Of a stretch of 64,000 nucleotides of DNA, positions 11,697 through 20,414 are shown one piece after another. The notes under the pieces were generated by a model, which was not told the DNA's origin, did not search any database, and saw only the letters and a list, made by a program, of their open reading frames with translations. The DNA is taken from positions 310,001-374,000 of the forward strand of contig NZ_RAPO01000003.1 of the NCBI RefSeq assembly GCF_003610195.1. The letters are read 5' to 3'. The position numbers were made by a program, and so were the translations under genes. This DNA comes from Halopiger aswanensis (GTDB lineage: Archaea > Halobacteriota > Halobacteria > Halobacteriales > Natrialbaceae). How positions within the stretch are numbered: position 1 is the stretch's first letter; every line of letters starts with the position of its first letter.

Positions 11697-13466
11697 ATGA
11701 ACGCCGAGGGGGTTCGCGACCGCGCGCGATCGCTGCCGCGAGAGCCCGGAGTCTACCAGTTTCGGGAGGACGAGACGACGCTGTACGTCGGGAAGGCCGT
11801 CGACCTCCGGAGCCGGGTCGGCTCCTACGCCGACCCGCGCAGCGCCCGCATTCGGCGGATGGTCGAGCGCGCCGACGGCATCGAGATCGCCGTCACCGAC
11901 ACCGAGACCCAGGCCCTGTTGCTCGAGGCGAACCTGATCAAGCGCCACCAGCCACGCTACAACGTCCGGCTGAAGGACGACAAATCGTACCCGATGGTCC
12001 AGTTGACGGACCACGAGGCCCCGCAGATCGAAATTACGCGGGACCCCGACGAGTCCGCGACCGTCTTCGGCCCCTACACGAACAAGGGGCAGGTCGAGAC
12101 CGTCGTGAAGGCGCTGCGCGAGACCTACGGCGTCCGCGGCTGTTCCGACCACAAGTACAGCAACCGCGACCGACCCTGTCTCGACTACGAGATGGGGCTC
12201 TGTACCGCGCCCTGCACCCGCGAGATCGACCTCGAGAGCTACGGCGAAGACGTCACCGCCGTCGAGCGGTTCCTCGAGGGCGAGACGGGCATCCTCGCGG
12301 ACCCGCTGCGCCGCGAGATGGAGGCCGCCGCCGCAGACCAGAACTTCGAGCGCGCCGCTAACCTGCGGGACCGCCTCGAGACGGTGCGGGCGTTCCACGG
12401 CGAGGGCGGCGAGGCCGTCCAGTCGGTCGGCGACGAGCGCGCGGTCGACGTGCTCGGCGTCGCCATCGAGGGCGAGGACGCGACCGTCGCCCGCCTGCGC
12501 GCCGAGGACGGGAAGCTGGTCGATCGGGAACGCCACACGCTCGAGGCGCCCGGTTCGACGGATATCGACGGGCCCGCGGATGACGGCGAGGGCGGCGTCC
12601 CCGCCGTCCTCGCGGCCTTCATCGTCCAGTACTACGCCGAGCGCCGCCTGCCCGACGCGATCTTGCTCCCCGAGCGCCACGGCGACGAGGAGGTCGCCGC
12701 CTGGCTCGAGGCCGAGGGCGTCTCGGTGCGCGTCCCCGGCGCCGGCCGCGAGGCGAAACTGGTCGACCTCGCGCTGAAGAACGCCCGCCGGAACGTCGGC
12801 CGCCGCGACGAGTGCGGGATGCTCGCGGACGCCCTCGAGATCGACTCGGCCCGCCGCATCGAGGGGTTCGACGTGAGCCACGCCCAGGGGAAATCGGCGG
12901 TCGGCAGCGACGTCACCTTCGTCGACGGCAGCGCCGAGAAGGCGGATTACAGGCGGAAGAAGCTCACCGACCAGAACGACGACTACGACAACATGCGCGC
13001 GCTGCTCGAGTGGCGCGCCAGCCGGGCCGTCGAGGACCGCGACGACCGGCCCGACCCCGACCTCCTGCTGATCGACGGCGGCCAGGGGCAACTCGAGGCC
13101 GCCCGGGACGCGCTCGCGGCGGTCGGCTGGGACGTGCCGGCGGTCGCGCTCGCGAAGGCCGAGGAGCGCGTGATTACGCCCGACCGGGAGTTCTCGTGGC
13201 CCGACGACGCACCCCACCTTCACCTCCTCCAGCGGGTCCGCGACGAGGCCCACCGCTTCGCGGTGCAGTACCACCAGACCGTCCGCGACGAGGTCAAGAC
13301 CGTGCTGGACGACGTCGAAGGCGTCGGCCCCGAAACCAGAAAGCGCCTGCTGGGTCGGTTCGGCAGCGTCGAGAACGTCCGCGAGGCGAGCCTCGAGGAC
13401 CTCCGGAGCGTCCCCGGCGTCGGGGAGAAGACGGCGGAGACGATCAAGTCGCGACTCGAAGGGTAG
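11697..13466 (+). CDS. uvrC: UvrABC system protein C (excinuclease subunit)
   Basis: A 589-residue UvrC that makes both incisions in bacterial-type nucleotide excision repair. In order: the GIY-YIG nuclease ([19 protein letters not shown], 1-95), a Cys-rich segment with four Cys ([25 protein letters not shown] is split around 155-180), and the UVR helix-pair (about 200-235). Then come the RNase H-like endonuclease ([21 protein letters not shown] around 383-403, with DGGQGQL) and a C-terminal (HhH)2 domain ([11 protein letters not shown] and [10 protein letters not shown]). Length and domains are complete. UvrB is encoded 9 kb away on the other strand; UvrA is outside the window. Confidence 0.97.
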   Translation: MNAEGVRDRARSLPREPGVYQFREDETTLYVGKAVDLRSRVGSYADPRSARIRRMVERADGIEIAVTDTETQALLLEANLIKRHQPRYNVRLKDDKSYPMVQLTDHEAPQIEITRDPDESATVFGPYTNKGQVETVVKALRETYGVRGCSDHKYSNRDRPCLDYEMGLCTAPCTREIDLESYGEDVTAVERFLEGETGILADPLRREMEAAAADQNFERAANLRDRLETVRAFHGEGGEAVQSVGDERAVDVLGVAIEGEDATVARLRAEDGKLVDRERHTLEAPGSTDIDGPADDGEGGVPAVLAAFIVQYYAERRLPDAILLPERHGDEEVAAWLEAEGVSVRVPGAGREAKLVDLALKNARRNVGRRDECGMLADALEIDSARRIEGFDVSHAQGKSAVGSDVTFVDGSAEKADYRRKKLTDQNDDYDNMRALLEWRASRAVEDRDDRPDPDLLLIDGGQGQLEAARDALAAVGWDVPAVALAKAEERVITPDREFSWPDDAPHLHLLQRVRDEAHRFAVQYHQTVRDEVKTVLDDVEGVGPETRKRLLGRFGSVENVREASLEDLRSVPGVGEKTAETIKSRLEG

Positions 13467-13541
13467 GCGACGCGACGGGTCCGAAGAGTGTCACGGTCGC
13501 GTGACGGAAATCACTTAATCCGGCTCGTTGGAAGGACGGGT

Positions 13542-14204
13542 ATGACAGACGTGTGGAGCCGACGACACCTTCTCGCGGTCGCCGGAACGGTCGCGGCCGC
13601 CGGTTGCCTCGACGCGATCGGTTCGGGTGCATCGAGCGACGAAACGGAGAATTCGACCGACGGAACCGATGGAACTGACGGGACTGGCGGCGAGGAATCC
13701 GAGTCGACGAGCGGCGACGGCGATAGCGGCGGAAACGAATCGTCCGACGAAAACGGGACCGAAACCGACGGCGACGGCGAATCGTCCATCCACGGAGACT
13801 ACGACTACGAAACGACCGAGGTGGCGGTCGTCACGCCCGAGGGCGACGAACTCGGGTCGGTGACGGCAGCGATCGCCGACACGAGCGAACTCCGCTACCT
13901 CGGGCTGAGCGACACCGAGGAGCTCCCCGAGGACCGCGGCATGCTGTTCGTCTACGAGTCCGTCGAGGAGCGCACCTTCGTCATGCGGGAGATGGACTTC
14001 GGCATCGATATCATCTACGCCGACGCCGGTGGCGAGATTACCAGCATCCACCACGCGCCCGCACCAGAACCGGGCGAAGACGGCGAGTCCGAAGCGCACC
14101 AGTATCCCGGCGAGGGACAGTACGTCCTCGAAGTCGCCTACGAGTGGACGACCGAGCGCGACGTCAGCGAGGGCGACGTGCTCGAGTTCGACCTGGACCA
14201 GTAA
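13542..14204 (+). CDS. Tat-exported lipoprotein with DUF192 domain
   Basis: A 220-residue protein with a twin-arginine signal (SRRHLLAVAGTVAAAGC); the lipobox AAGC puts the lipidated Cys near residue 22. A Ser/Thr/Asp/Glu-rich linker (about 23-85) is typical of haloarchaeal surface lipoproteins. DUF192 follows (about 95-220), recognisable by LRYLGLSDTEELPEDRGMLF, the MREMDFGIDIIYAD segment and YVLEV. DUF192 proteins are small secreted beta-barrels of unknown activity. ATG 13542 places the signal peptide at the N-terminus; a longer in-frame start would bury it. It should be a substrate of the Tat translocase encoded at 56.5-60.1 kb. Confidence 0.88.
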   Translation: MTDVWSRRHLLAVAGTVAAAGCLDAIGSGASSDETENSTDGTDGTDGTGGEESESTSGDGDSGGNESSDENGTETDGDGESSIHGDYDYETTEVAVVTPEGDELGSVTAAIADTSELRYLGLSDTEELPEDRGMLFVYESVEERTFVMREMDFGIDIIYADAGGEITSIHHAPAPEPGEDGESEAHQYPGEGQYVLEVAYEWTTERDVSEGDVLEFDLDQ

Positions 14205-14282
14205 TCGCGGCCGCCGCCCGACAGTCGGACAGTTGCGAGCGCAAGGACAGGGCTATCCGCGCGTCCGTCCCAATGTCACCGT

Positions 14283-14579
14283 ATGTCAAACGACGACGAC
14301 CTCGAGGATCTGCTCGACGAACTCGACACCCAGGGCGACCTCGAGACGTCACAACAGCAACTGCGACTCCGCACCGAGAGCCGACGCTACGACAAGCCGG
14401 TGACGATCGTCGAAGGGTTCGACCTGCCGAAGTCCGAAATCGAGGACGTCGCCTCCGACCTGAAGAGTTCGCTCGGGACGGGCGGGACGGTCACCGAAGG
14501 CCACATCGAGTTGCAGGGCGATCACCGCGACCGCGTGCCCGACCTGCTTCGCGATCGCGGATTCGACGTTCGCGAGTAG
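14283..14579 (+). CDS. SUI1/aIF1-like translation factor family protein
   Basis: A 98-residue protein: an acidic N-terminal tail (1-30) followed by a SUI1 fold with KPVTIVEGFDLP and LGTGGTVTEGHIELQGDH, the conserved eIF1/YciH core, and a C-terminal LLRDRGFDV. Archaeal aIF1 binds the 30S subunit and monitors start-codon selection. Haloarchaea often carry more than one SUI1 protein, so this may be the principal aIF1 or a paralogue. The GG-containing loop is intact. Confidence 0.88.
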   Translation: MSNDDDLEDLLDELDTQGDLETSQQQLRLRTESRRYDKPVTIVEGFDLPKSEIEDVASDLKSSLGTGGTVTEGHIELQGDHRDRVPDLLRDRGFDVRE

Positions 14580-14668
14580 CGACCCGCGGAGTGATTCGGC
14601 GGAAGGGGAACGTATCGGCCATCCGACGGGGTGTTAGCACTTTATCGGCCGCCGGTGTAGCCCGCCGT

Positions 14669-15166
14669 ATGACACCATCCGAGATCGAGATCCGTCCCGC
14701 GACGCTCGAAGACCGCGAGCAGATCAGGGCCGTCGCCCGCGACACCTGGCACGACACCTACGACGAACTCGACGCCGACACCGTCGACGAAACGATCGAC
14801 GAGTGGTACGGCGACGACGCCCTCGAGATGGCACTCTCGAAGGCCGGGACCGCGTTCCTCGTCGCTGAAACGGACGGCGAGGTCGTGGGCTTCACCCACG
14901 GCGTCGTCACCGAAGACGAAGGTGACGTCCTCCGCATGGCCGTCCATCCAGACTACCAGAACGAAGGGATCGGGACCGCGCTGCACGAGCGACTCTGCGA
15001 AGACCTGCAGGACTTCAACATGGAGCGGATGCGCGCGATCGACCTCGCCTCGAACGAGGGCGGCCGCGAGTTCTACGAACGGCAAGGGTTCGAACGAACT
15101 GGCGAAGGGACCGTCGAGATCGGCGACGAGCAGCGACGTGAAGTCGTGTACACGCTCGAGTTGTAG
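14669..15166 (+). CDS. GNAT family N-acetyltransferase
   Basis: A 165-residue GNAT enzyme. It starts with IEIRPATLEDREQIRAVARDTW, has the core beta-strand FLVAETDGEVVGF, and carries the acetyl-CoA binding motif A VHPDYQNEGIGTALHERL (Q-x-x-G-I-G-T/A). It ends with the GGREFYERQGFER motif B region. The substrate (protein N-terminus, small amine or antibiotic-like compound) cannot be told. An inverted repeat lies 34 nt after the stop (15200-15223). Confidence 0.9.
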   Translation: MTPSEIEIRPATLEDREQIRAVARDTWHDTYDELDADTVDETIDEWYGDDALEMALSKAGTAFLVAETDGEVVGFTHGVVTEDEGDVLRMAVHPDYQNEGIGTALHERLCEDLQDFNMERMRAIDLASNEGGREFYERQGFERTGEGTVEIGDEQRREVVYTLEL

Positions 15167-15193
15167 GGTACGACACCGACTACGACAGGAGCG

Positions 15194-15200
15194 GATATAT
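15194..15200 (+). promoter_or_regulatory. TATA-like box of the Yip1/PH gene pair
   Basis: GATATAT lies 59-65 nt before the ATG of the Yip1-like gene and directly abuts a perfect inverted repeat (15200-15223). A start site about 25 nt downstream would fall at the right edge of the repeat. Confidence 0.35.
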
Positions 15201-15223
15201 TGACCGCGATAGATGTCGGTCAA
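15200..15223. promoter_or_regulatory. Inverted repeat TTGACCG-N10-CGGTCAA, candidate operator or terminator
   Basis: Perfect 7-bp arms: TTGACCG (15200-15206) and CGGTCAA (15217-15223), with a 10-bp spacer. The arm-to-arm spacing (about 17 bp centre to centre) exceeds one and a half helical turns but suits a dimeric regulator. It abuts a TATA-like GATATAT and precedes the Yip1-like gene by 35 nt. As RNA it would form a 7-bp hairpin followed by CAAAAAC, not a T-run, so an operator is favoured over a terminator. Confidence 0.45.
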
Positions 15224-15258
15224 AAACAATATTATGGACCAGTTCGAACGGGGTAGAC

Positions 15259-16038
15259 ATGACAGCAGGGCAGTTATTACGCTGGCCGGTCGACGTCCTC
15301 GTCCGCCCCTCCGATTTCGTTCGGGTCGATCCGGATCAAGAACCCGCGAATAGGGTCGATGCAATCATCGACGCCGTTCGACTCGTGGCCGTGTACTTCG
15401 CGAATCTCCTCCTGTACACGGCTCCACTCGCGCTCGCCGGTTACGGTGTCCGGAACAGCACGACCGCTCCGCCGGCCGTCAGCACCGTCCTCGAACCGAT
15501 CGTCGGTAACCCCGATACGGTCTGGCAGTTCGGGACGGCGCTGCTCGCGAACGGTATCTTCCTCCTGCTCGCAACGGTGCTCACGCTCGTCACGTTCCAT
15601 ATTGGGACGGTTCTCGCCGGGAGTTCGAACGGCATCGTTCAATCGCTGCGTGCGGTGAGCTATTCCACGGGGATCTATCTGGCAGTGATGTTCTCGATCG
15701 TCGTCTCCGTGTCGACGGAGTCAGGGTTCAAAACCGCTGAAGGACTGCTGCTCTGGCTGCAGGCGTCGTTCATCCAGTTTTTCATCGATTTCGTCGGCGC
15801 CGATCTGGTCCCACCGGTCGAGGCGAGCCGACCCGAACTGTCCGCGATCGCGACCGTCGAGCAGGCACTGCTGACGGTTCTGTTACTCTCGGGGATGTAC
15901 TTCCTGTACGTGCTATACGCAGGAGCACGAACCTCGCACGACGCAACGCGAATCCAGGCCTTATGTGCGACGGCGTTCGTACTCGCTTCGCCCGCGCTGT
16001 ACGTTCTCGGGGCGATCTACCTCACGATCGGCGTATGA
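15259..16038 (+). CDS. Yip1-like multi-spanning membrane protein
   Basis: A 259-residue integral membrane protein. A short soluble N-terminus contains LLRWPVDVLVRPSDFVRVDPDQEP, the type of entry helix seen in Yip1/YIPF-related prokaryotic proteins. About five or six hydrophobic helices follow (around 40-60, 92-118, 130-150, 160-180, 198-220 and 230-258). The stop codon overlaps the ATG of the next gene (ATGA at 16035-16038), so the two are translationally coupled. The DNA is visibly less GC-rich than the repair genes to the left. Function unknown; membrane organisation is a guess from the fold. Confidence 0.75.
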   Translation: MTAGQLLRWPVDVLVRPSDFVRVDPDQEPANRVDAIIDAVRLVAVYFANLLLYTAPLALAGYGVRNSTTAPPAVSTVLEPIVGNPDTVWQFGTALLANGIFLLLATVLTLVTFHIGTVLAGSSNGIVQSLRAVSYSTGIYLAVMFSIVVSVSTESGFKTAEGLLLWLQASFIQFFIDFVGADLVPPVEASRPELSAIATVEQALLTVLLLSGMYFLYVLYAGARTSHDATRIQALCATAFVLASPALYVLGAIYLTIGV

Positions 16039-16826
16039 CGAACTGTAATCGCAAAGACAATTCTGAGGGAGATACCGACGATCGCGGTGGTGATGCGGTG
16101 GACGAGACCGGCGTCACCGACGGGAGCGACATCGACACTACCGAGGCCACTACCGGTGCAGAGACGGCCACCGAGGTGCAGAGAGGACTGTCAGGCGAAG
16201 CGTCGACCGACTCGAGTGCGACCCCGGACGACGAGCCGCCGACTCGAGACCGAACGGTCACGATGTCGTACGACGAAGGGACGACGACCACGCAATCGGA
16301 CGCGGCTGCGGGATCAACCGGGACGATCCGCTACGAGACGACGCCGATGCTCCGGCCCGTGTTGCTGTTGCTGAGTTCGGTGTTACTGTGCGGGACGGTC
16401 GCCCTGGCGATCCCTATGTTCCGGCCGGACCTCTTCGGAGATCCAGTCATCGCCGAAATCGTCCAGTATGCGATCGCCGTGCTCGTGACGGTGACGGTCG
16501 TTCGGTTTTCGGTCCAGCTCGTCGTGCTGTGGCGAACGCGGTACGAGATCCGGGATGATGCGCTGATCCGACGGTATAACCTCGCGTACAAACGAACGGT
16601 TCGAAAGATTCCGGTTAGTAAGCTTCGCGGACACGAGTTCACGCAGAGCCGCTATCAGGCATCCCTAGGCGTTGGCACGATTCGACTGCTGACGGCAGGC
16701 ACTAATCGCAGTCTCGGCTTTCTCGCCTTCGAACACCTCAGAGAACCCGAAGTCGTACAAGCGCACATTCAACGGCTTCTCGCCGAGCAAGCACAGAACC
16801 GGGACCGACTCTCGAGCGACAGCTAA
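16035..16826 (+). CDS. Membrane protein with bacterial PH (bPH2/YdbS-like) domain
   Basis: A 263-residue protein with a disordered Thr/Asp/Glu-rich N-terminus (about 1-95). Two transmembrane helices follow (about 110-130 and 143-167), then a PH-like domain (about 168-250). Its TRYEIRDDALIRRYNLAYKR and IPVSKLRGHEFTQSRYQASLG give the diagnostic order of the YdbS/YdbT domain. Start ATG 16035 overlaps the stop of the Yip1-like gene; a longer in-frame start would begin inside that gene. Codon use is less GC-biased than in flanking regions. YdbST-like proteins have been implicated in membrane stress in bacteria; no archaeal role is known to me. Confidence 0.82.
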   Translation: MTNCNRKDNSEGDTDDRGGDAVDETGVTDGSDIDTTEATTGAETATEVQRGLSGEASTDSSATPDDEPPTRDRTVTMSYDEGTTTTQSDAAAGSTGTIRYETTPMLRPVLLLLSSVLLCGTVALAIPMFRPDLFGDPVIAEIVQYAIAVLVTVTVVRFSVQLVVLWRTRYEIRDDALIRRYNLAYKRTVRKIPVSKLRGHEFTQSRYQASLGVGTIRLLTAGTNRSLGFLAFEHLREPEVVQAHIQRLLAEQAQNRDRLSSDS

Positions 16827-16835
16827 ACCGACACC

Positions 16836-17705
16836 TCAGCCGTCGTCGTCGGTGACGTCGATCTCGAGCACGGCCTCACCGTCGTCGCGGGTCGGAACGG
16901 GAGCCGTATCGATGGTGCCCCGTTCGTCGATGGAAACAGTGACGGTCGTTGTCGTCTCGAGGAGCGAGTAGCCGTGCAGTTCGAGCGTCTCGGCTTCGGC
17001 GAGTACTTCCGAATCGGGGACAGCGACGACTGTTTGCTCCTCCTCAGTGCCGAGCCATCGTCCCTGCGTGCCGTCGAACGTTTCTAATCGCGCATCAGTG
17101 ATGGGCTCCGGCGGATAGGCACCGCTGATGAACGCGAGCGACGAGCCATTTCCGACTTCGTACTCCGCAATCACGGTGTCGCCGCGGCGACACTGAACGA
17201 GGAAGCAGGCATAAGCGAGGTGCCGAGTATCGGATGCACTGGCGGCGTGTGTCGCCGGGACGAACGTGGTGTCCCAATCAAGCGTCAGCGTGCGACCGAG
17301 AACAGTGAGAGTACCGGTCCAACGAGCAAGGCGCTCACCGTCCTCGTTCTCAACGACCACGGCAAGGTTGTGTTCGCCCGGCTCCGTTGGCGTGATCGTA
17401 GTCTCGATGGTCGCATTCGATTCGGCCTCGAGAGCGAGAGATTTCTGTGTAACGGGTTGGTTGTCGACAGTGACGACGGCCGAAACCTCGCGAGTGCTGG
17501 ACTGCTCGTTCGCGTTGTTAATCCGCCACCGGAGGCCGACGTCATCGTGGATGGACGCTGTTGGCGGAACGTCGACCGCGTCGATTTTTGGGTCGATCGA
17601 CGAGGACGTTTCGGATGCGAATCGCATACACCCGGCTGTTCCGGCCAGCAGGAGCGGTGTTCCGATCACGACCCGACGTCTGTTCCAGTCACCGCGGCCG
17701 CCCAT
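16836..17705 (-). CDS. Tat lipoprotein with CARDB-like extracellular domain
   Basis: A 289-residue exported protein. The twin-arginine signal NRRRVVIGTPLLLAGTAGC has a lipobox ending at Cys26. A beta-rich CARDB-like domain follows (VGLRWRINNANEQSS, VTVDNQPVTQKSLALEAES, TPTEPGEHNLAVVVENEDG), then a second beta-rich half without recognisable motif. ATG 17705 gives a normal Tat signal; an upstream in-frame ATG at 17729 adds eight residues. It is convergent with the PH-domain gene (9 bp apart) and divergent from the 797-residue PKD protein, so it belongs to the same low-GC envelope block. Confidence 0.8.
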   Translation of the reverse strand: MGGRGDWNRRRVVIGTPLLLAGTAGCMRFASETSSSIDPKIDAVDVPPTASIHDDVGLRWRINNANEQSSTREVSAVVTVDNQPVTQKSLALEAESNATIETTITPTEPGEHNLAVVVENEDGERLARWTGTLTVLGRTLTLDWDTTFVPATHAASASDTRHLAYACFLVQCRRGDTVIAEYEVGNGSSLAFISGAYPPEPITDARLETFDGTQGRWLGTEEEQTVVAVPDSEVLAEAETLELHGYSLLETTTTVTVSIDERGTIDTAPVPTRDDGEAVLEIDVTDDDG

Positions 17706-17845
17706 AGATACTACTAACATTCCTAACACGATCTCTTATAACCGTTGACTCGTCCCGTCTACGTCAGTGACGATAAGGGAACGTGCCTGACCATTGAGAC
17801 CGCCCGAGGTTGACCACACTCCCGATGACTACCCATAGAACATTC

Positions 17846-17860
17846 TTTATTTCTATAATG
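17846..17860 (+). promoter_or_regulatory. AT-rich TATA region for the PKD surface protein
   Basis: TTTATTTCTATAATG lies 30-44 nt upstream of the ATG at 17890, in an otherwise GC-rich genome, giving a start site very near the initiation codon. Confidence 0.45.
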
Positions 17861-17889
17861 ATTGGAGTACTAGATACACACCGAAATCG

Positions 17890-20283
17890 ATGCCAATCCC
17901 TGAACGGTTCCCCATCCTTGCTCTCCTTCTTGTCACCGTCGTCGGTGCGGGAGTAGCGGGTCCCATCCCGGTCGATAGTGTCGCGACCGATAGCGAACCA
18001 ACACTCGGCGACACCCAGAGCACAGTTGCGTCGACACAGGATATGAGAATACGATCAGCGGTTCAGGAACCAGCGATGGCGCGGGTCGAACCACAGGTGC
18101 GGTCGCCAGTGCCCGCGACCGACAAACGAATCCGGTCAACTGCTGCGTTCGGCCCTGTTAAGAACGAATCGGATGGTGAGAACGGATCGACGACCGACAG
18201 CGGAAACGAATCGTCGTTCGATAGCGAAAACGAAACGGCCACCGGTTCTGCTGAGAACGAGACGAAAACGGCTCCGACTGCGACGTTCGAGGCGCCGAAA
18301 ACTGCCAGTACCGGAGAAACAGTATCGTTCAACGCTTCCGAATCCGATCCGGGCGTCGACGACGAAATCGGCGCCTACGTCTGGGAGATCAACGGCCCTG
18401 ACACGCAAGACGAGGTTATCACCTGGGAGCCGACGCTCGAGTACACTTTCGACGAACCCGGGACGACAGATGTCGTCCTCGAGGTCTTGACGGAAGCGAA
18501 TCACCGTGCAGAGACGACGGCGACGATCGAGATCGTCGATCGGTCCCCGACGGTTATCGGTCGACTCGCCGGTACCGACGACGAGGGACTCTCACAGACG
18601 GTACAGCTTCGCGAGGACGGGGAGGTAGTCGCAGAAAACGTAACGCGCGATGATGGCTCATTTACTCTCTCAACCGACGAGTCTGGAACGTACGAAATCG
18701 TCGCCGTGAACCCGACCCTCGTCGGGAACAGCTCCGAACCTGATAGCGGCCCCGCCGATTATGTCGATCTCTACGCTATCGATACTGTCCGATTCCACGA
18801 GAACGACGAGACCATCGACGTCGGAACGCATATCCTTCCCGACCCACACGTACTCGAGACCGTCGTCGTCGGAAATCAGTCCGAAACCGCGGCCGAAGAC
18901 GCTACGGTGACGTATACGCACAGCAGCAACGGTGCGATAGTCACGTTCGAAACGACGACCGACGCGGACGGGCGTCCGATTCCGGAATCGGATCGGCCAC
19001 TTACTGTCGCCGGTGACGTCGTCATCGAAGTCGAACCGCCTGACGACGGATTCGTTCCGCGGACGCAGATCGAAACGATAACCGTCGACAAGACGACGAA
19101 CCACACGGTACGACTCCCCGAAGTGATCAACGTCTCGCTCGAGGCGGCGCCGGATCCCGTACCGGTCGGCGAGAACGTGACGGTAACCGTCGCTAACTCG
19201 AATCGCCCGGTCGAGTCGGTATCGTGGACAATCGGCGAACAGGAGCGAAACCACACCGCTGGCCGGCGAGAGTCTCCCTCGCTTGAGATTCCAATTACCG
19301 ACCTGAAGAATCTCACTGCAAGCGCACTAGTGCGCGGGACGGCCGGCACTGAAACGAACGTCTCCACGACGATCGACGTCATCGAGCCGGATCGTACGCT
19401 CGATATCAAGCGACCGGATCGGATCCGAACTCACGAGTCGTTCGTCGTTACCGCGGTTCAGACCGCCGATAGCGACGCGAATTTACCCCGCCTTGAGACG
19501 TACGCGTGGGAACTTCGCGATAGTGATGAGACGATCGCAACAAAACGGACGAACGAGTCGACAGCCGAGTTCACGGTCGAAGCGTTAGGCGAGTACACGC
19601 TCGCGGTCGAGGCTCGAGATGAGTTTGGACTAACGGAAACAACCACAGTAGCGGTCGATGCCGACGTAACGCCCTCGTGGGCGACGAACCGATCCTCGTA
19701 CTTCGAACTCGACGACGTCGAGGCCCCCGCCGACGTTGCGCCGGGCGGGACGGTGCCAGTCACTGTAACGACGACGAACACCGGCGAGGTTCCCGACCTC
19801 GTCGACGTCACCGTCGACACGGAATCCGGTGACGTCGAGCGAACGCGTCTCGAACTCGGCACCGGGGAAACCGAGTCGGTTACGCTCGAGCACGCCGCTC
19901 CGAACGCAACGGGCGAGTACAGACTCGTCGTGGCCACGGAGGACAATCGTGCGACGGTGCCCTATACCGTAAGTCGCAACGCGAGCGAGACAGCGACATC
20001 CGCACGGTCGGCGTCCGCCGCCTCGGACGAGCCGCGGGAACTCGAGCTGTTGCCGGTGCCGTCGGTGGGGACAGACGTTCACATCGGTTCAAAATCGGCA
20101 GGCTGGACGATACTCCACGACGCTGTTCTCACGAGCAGCGTTCTGGCGATTCTGCTCGGATTCGGGCTCGTTGGCTATGCGATCTATACGCAACCCGACC
20201 GGAATCGAAACGACCGCTCCGCTTCACCATTATCGGTCGATACCGCAGACAACGAGTCCAAGCCGGGCGAAGAGCGCCCGTAA
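17890..20283 (+). CDS. Large PKD/CARDB-domain surface protein with C-terminal membrane anchor
   Basis: A 797-residue surface protein. A Sec-type signal peptide (about 1-24, LALLLVTVVGAGVAG) precedes an acidic Asn/Ser/Glu linker (95-135). A PKD domain follows (about 136-215, with FNASESDPGVDDEIGAYVWE and YTFDEPGTTDVVLEV), then an Ig-like carboxypeptidase-regulatory-type module (215-340). Further beta-sandwich repeats include a second PKD-like unit (LETYAWELRDSDE) and a CARDB-like unit (PADVAPGGTVPVTVTTTNTG). One transmembrane helix lies near residues 752-772, followed by a short basic tail. Several N-x-S/T sequons suggest N-glycosylation. It is probably an adhesin or S-layer-associated protein. 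GC is lower than in neighbours. Confidence 0.82.
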   Translation: MPIPERFPILALLLVTVVGAGVAGPIPVDSVATDSEPTLGDTQSTVASTQDMRIRSAVQEPAMARVEPQVRSPVPATDKRIRSTAAFGPVKNESDGENGSTTDSGNESSFDSENETATGSAENETKTAPTATFEAPKTASTGETVSFNASESDPGVDDEIGAYVWEINGPDTQDEVITWEPTLEYTFDEPGTTDVVLEVLTEANHRAETTATIEIVDRSPTVIGRLAGTDDEGLSQTVQLREDGEVVAENVTRDDGSFTLSTDESGTYEIVAVNPTLVGNSSEPDSGPADYVDLYAIDTVRFHENDETIDVGTHILPDPHVLETVVVGNQSETAAEDATVTYTHSSNGAIVTFETTTDADGRPIPESDRPLTVAGDVVIEVEPPDDGFVPRTQIETITVDKTTNHTVRLPEVINVSLEAAPDPVPVGENVTVTVANSNRPVESVSWTIGEQERNHTAGRRESPSLEIPITDLKNLTASALVRGTAGTETNVSTTIDVIEPDRTLDIKRPDRIRTHESFVVTAVQTADSDANLPRLETYAWELRDSDETIATKRTNESTAEFTVEALGEYTLAVEARDEFGLTETTTVAVDADVTPSWATNRSSYFELDDVEAPADVAPGGTVPVTVTTTNTGEVPDLVDVTVDTESGDVERTRLELGTGETESVTLEHAAPNATGEYRLVVATEDNRATVPYTVSRNASETATSARSASAASDEPRELELLPVPSVGTDVHIGSKSAGWTILHDAVLTSSVLAILLGFGLVGYAIYTQPDRNRNDRSASPLSVDTADNESKPGEERP

Positions 20284-20361
20284 CGCGACCGGAATTCGGC
20301 GCACAATTCACCAGTATTACAGATAGCGATAGCTATTTACTGTGTGACGCTCAACACATTT

Positions 20362-20387
20362 TTAGAGATGTCTAATCCTCGGTTTAG
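20362..20387 (+). promoter_or_regulatory. Overlapping DtxR-like inverted repeats upstream of the metal exporter
   Basis: TTAGA (20362-20366), a 4-bp spacer, then TCTAA (20371-20375) form a perfect inverted repeat. Its right half CTAA pairs again with TTAG at 20384-20387 in an imperfect repeat (CTAATCCT against CGGTTTAG). The alternating TTAG/CTAA spacing resembles DtxR/IdeR/MntR-class operators. It lies 28-53 nt before the ATG, where TATA and start site are expected. A purine-rich RBS (AGAGGTG, 20401-20407) follows. Confidence 0.5.
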
Positions 20388-20414
20388 GAGTGTAGTAATT
20401 AGAGGTGCGTCGAT

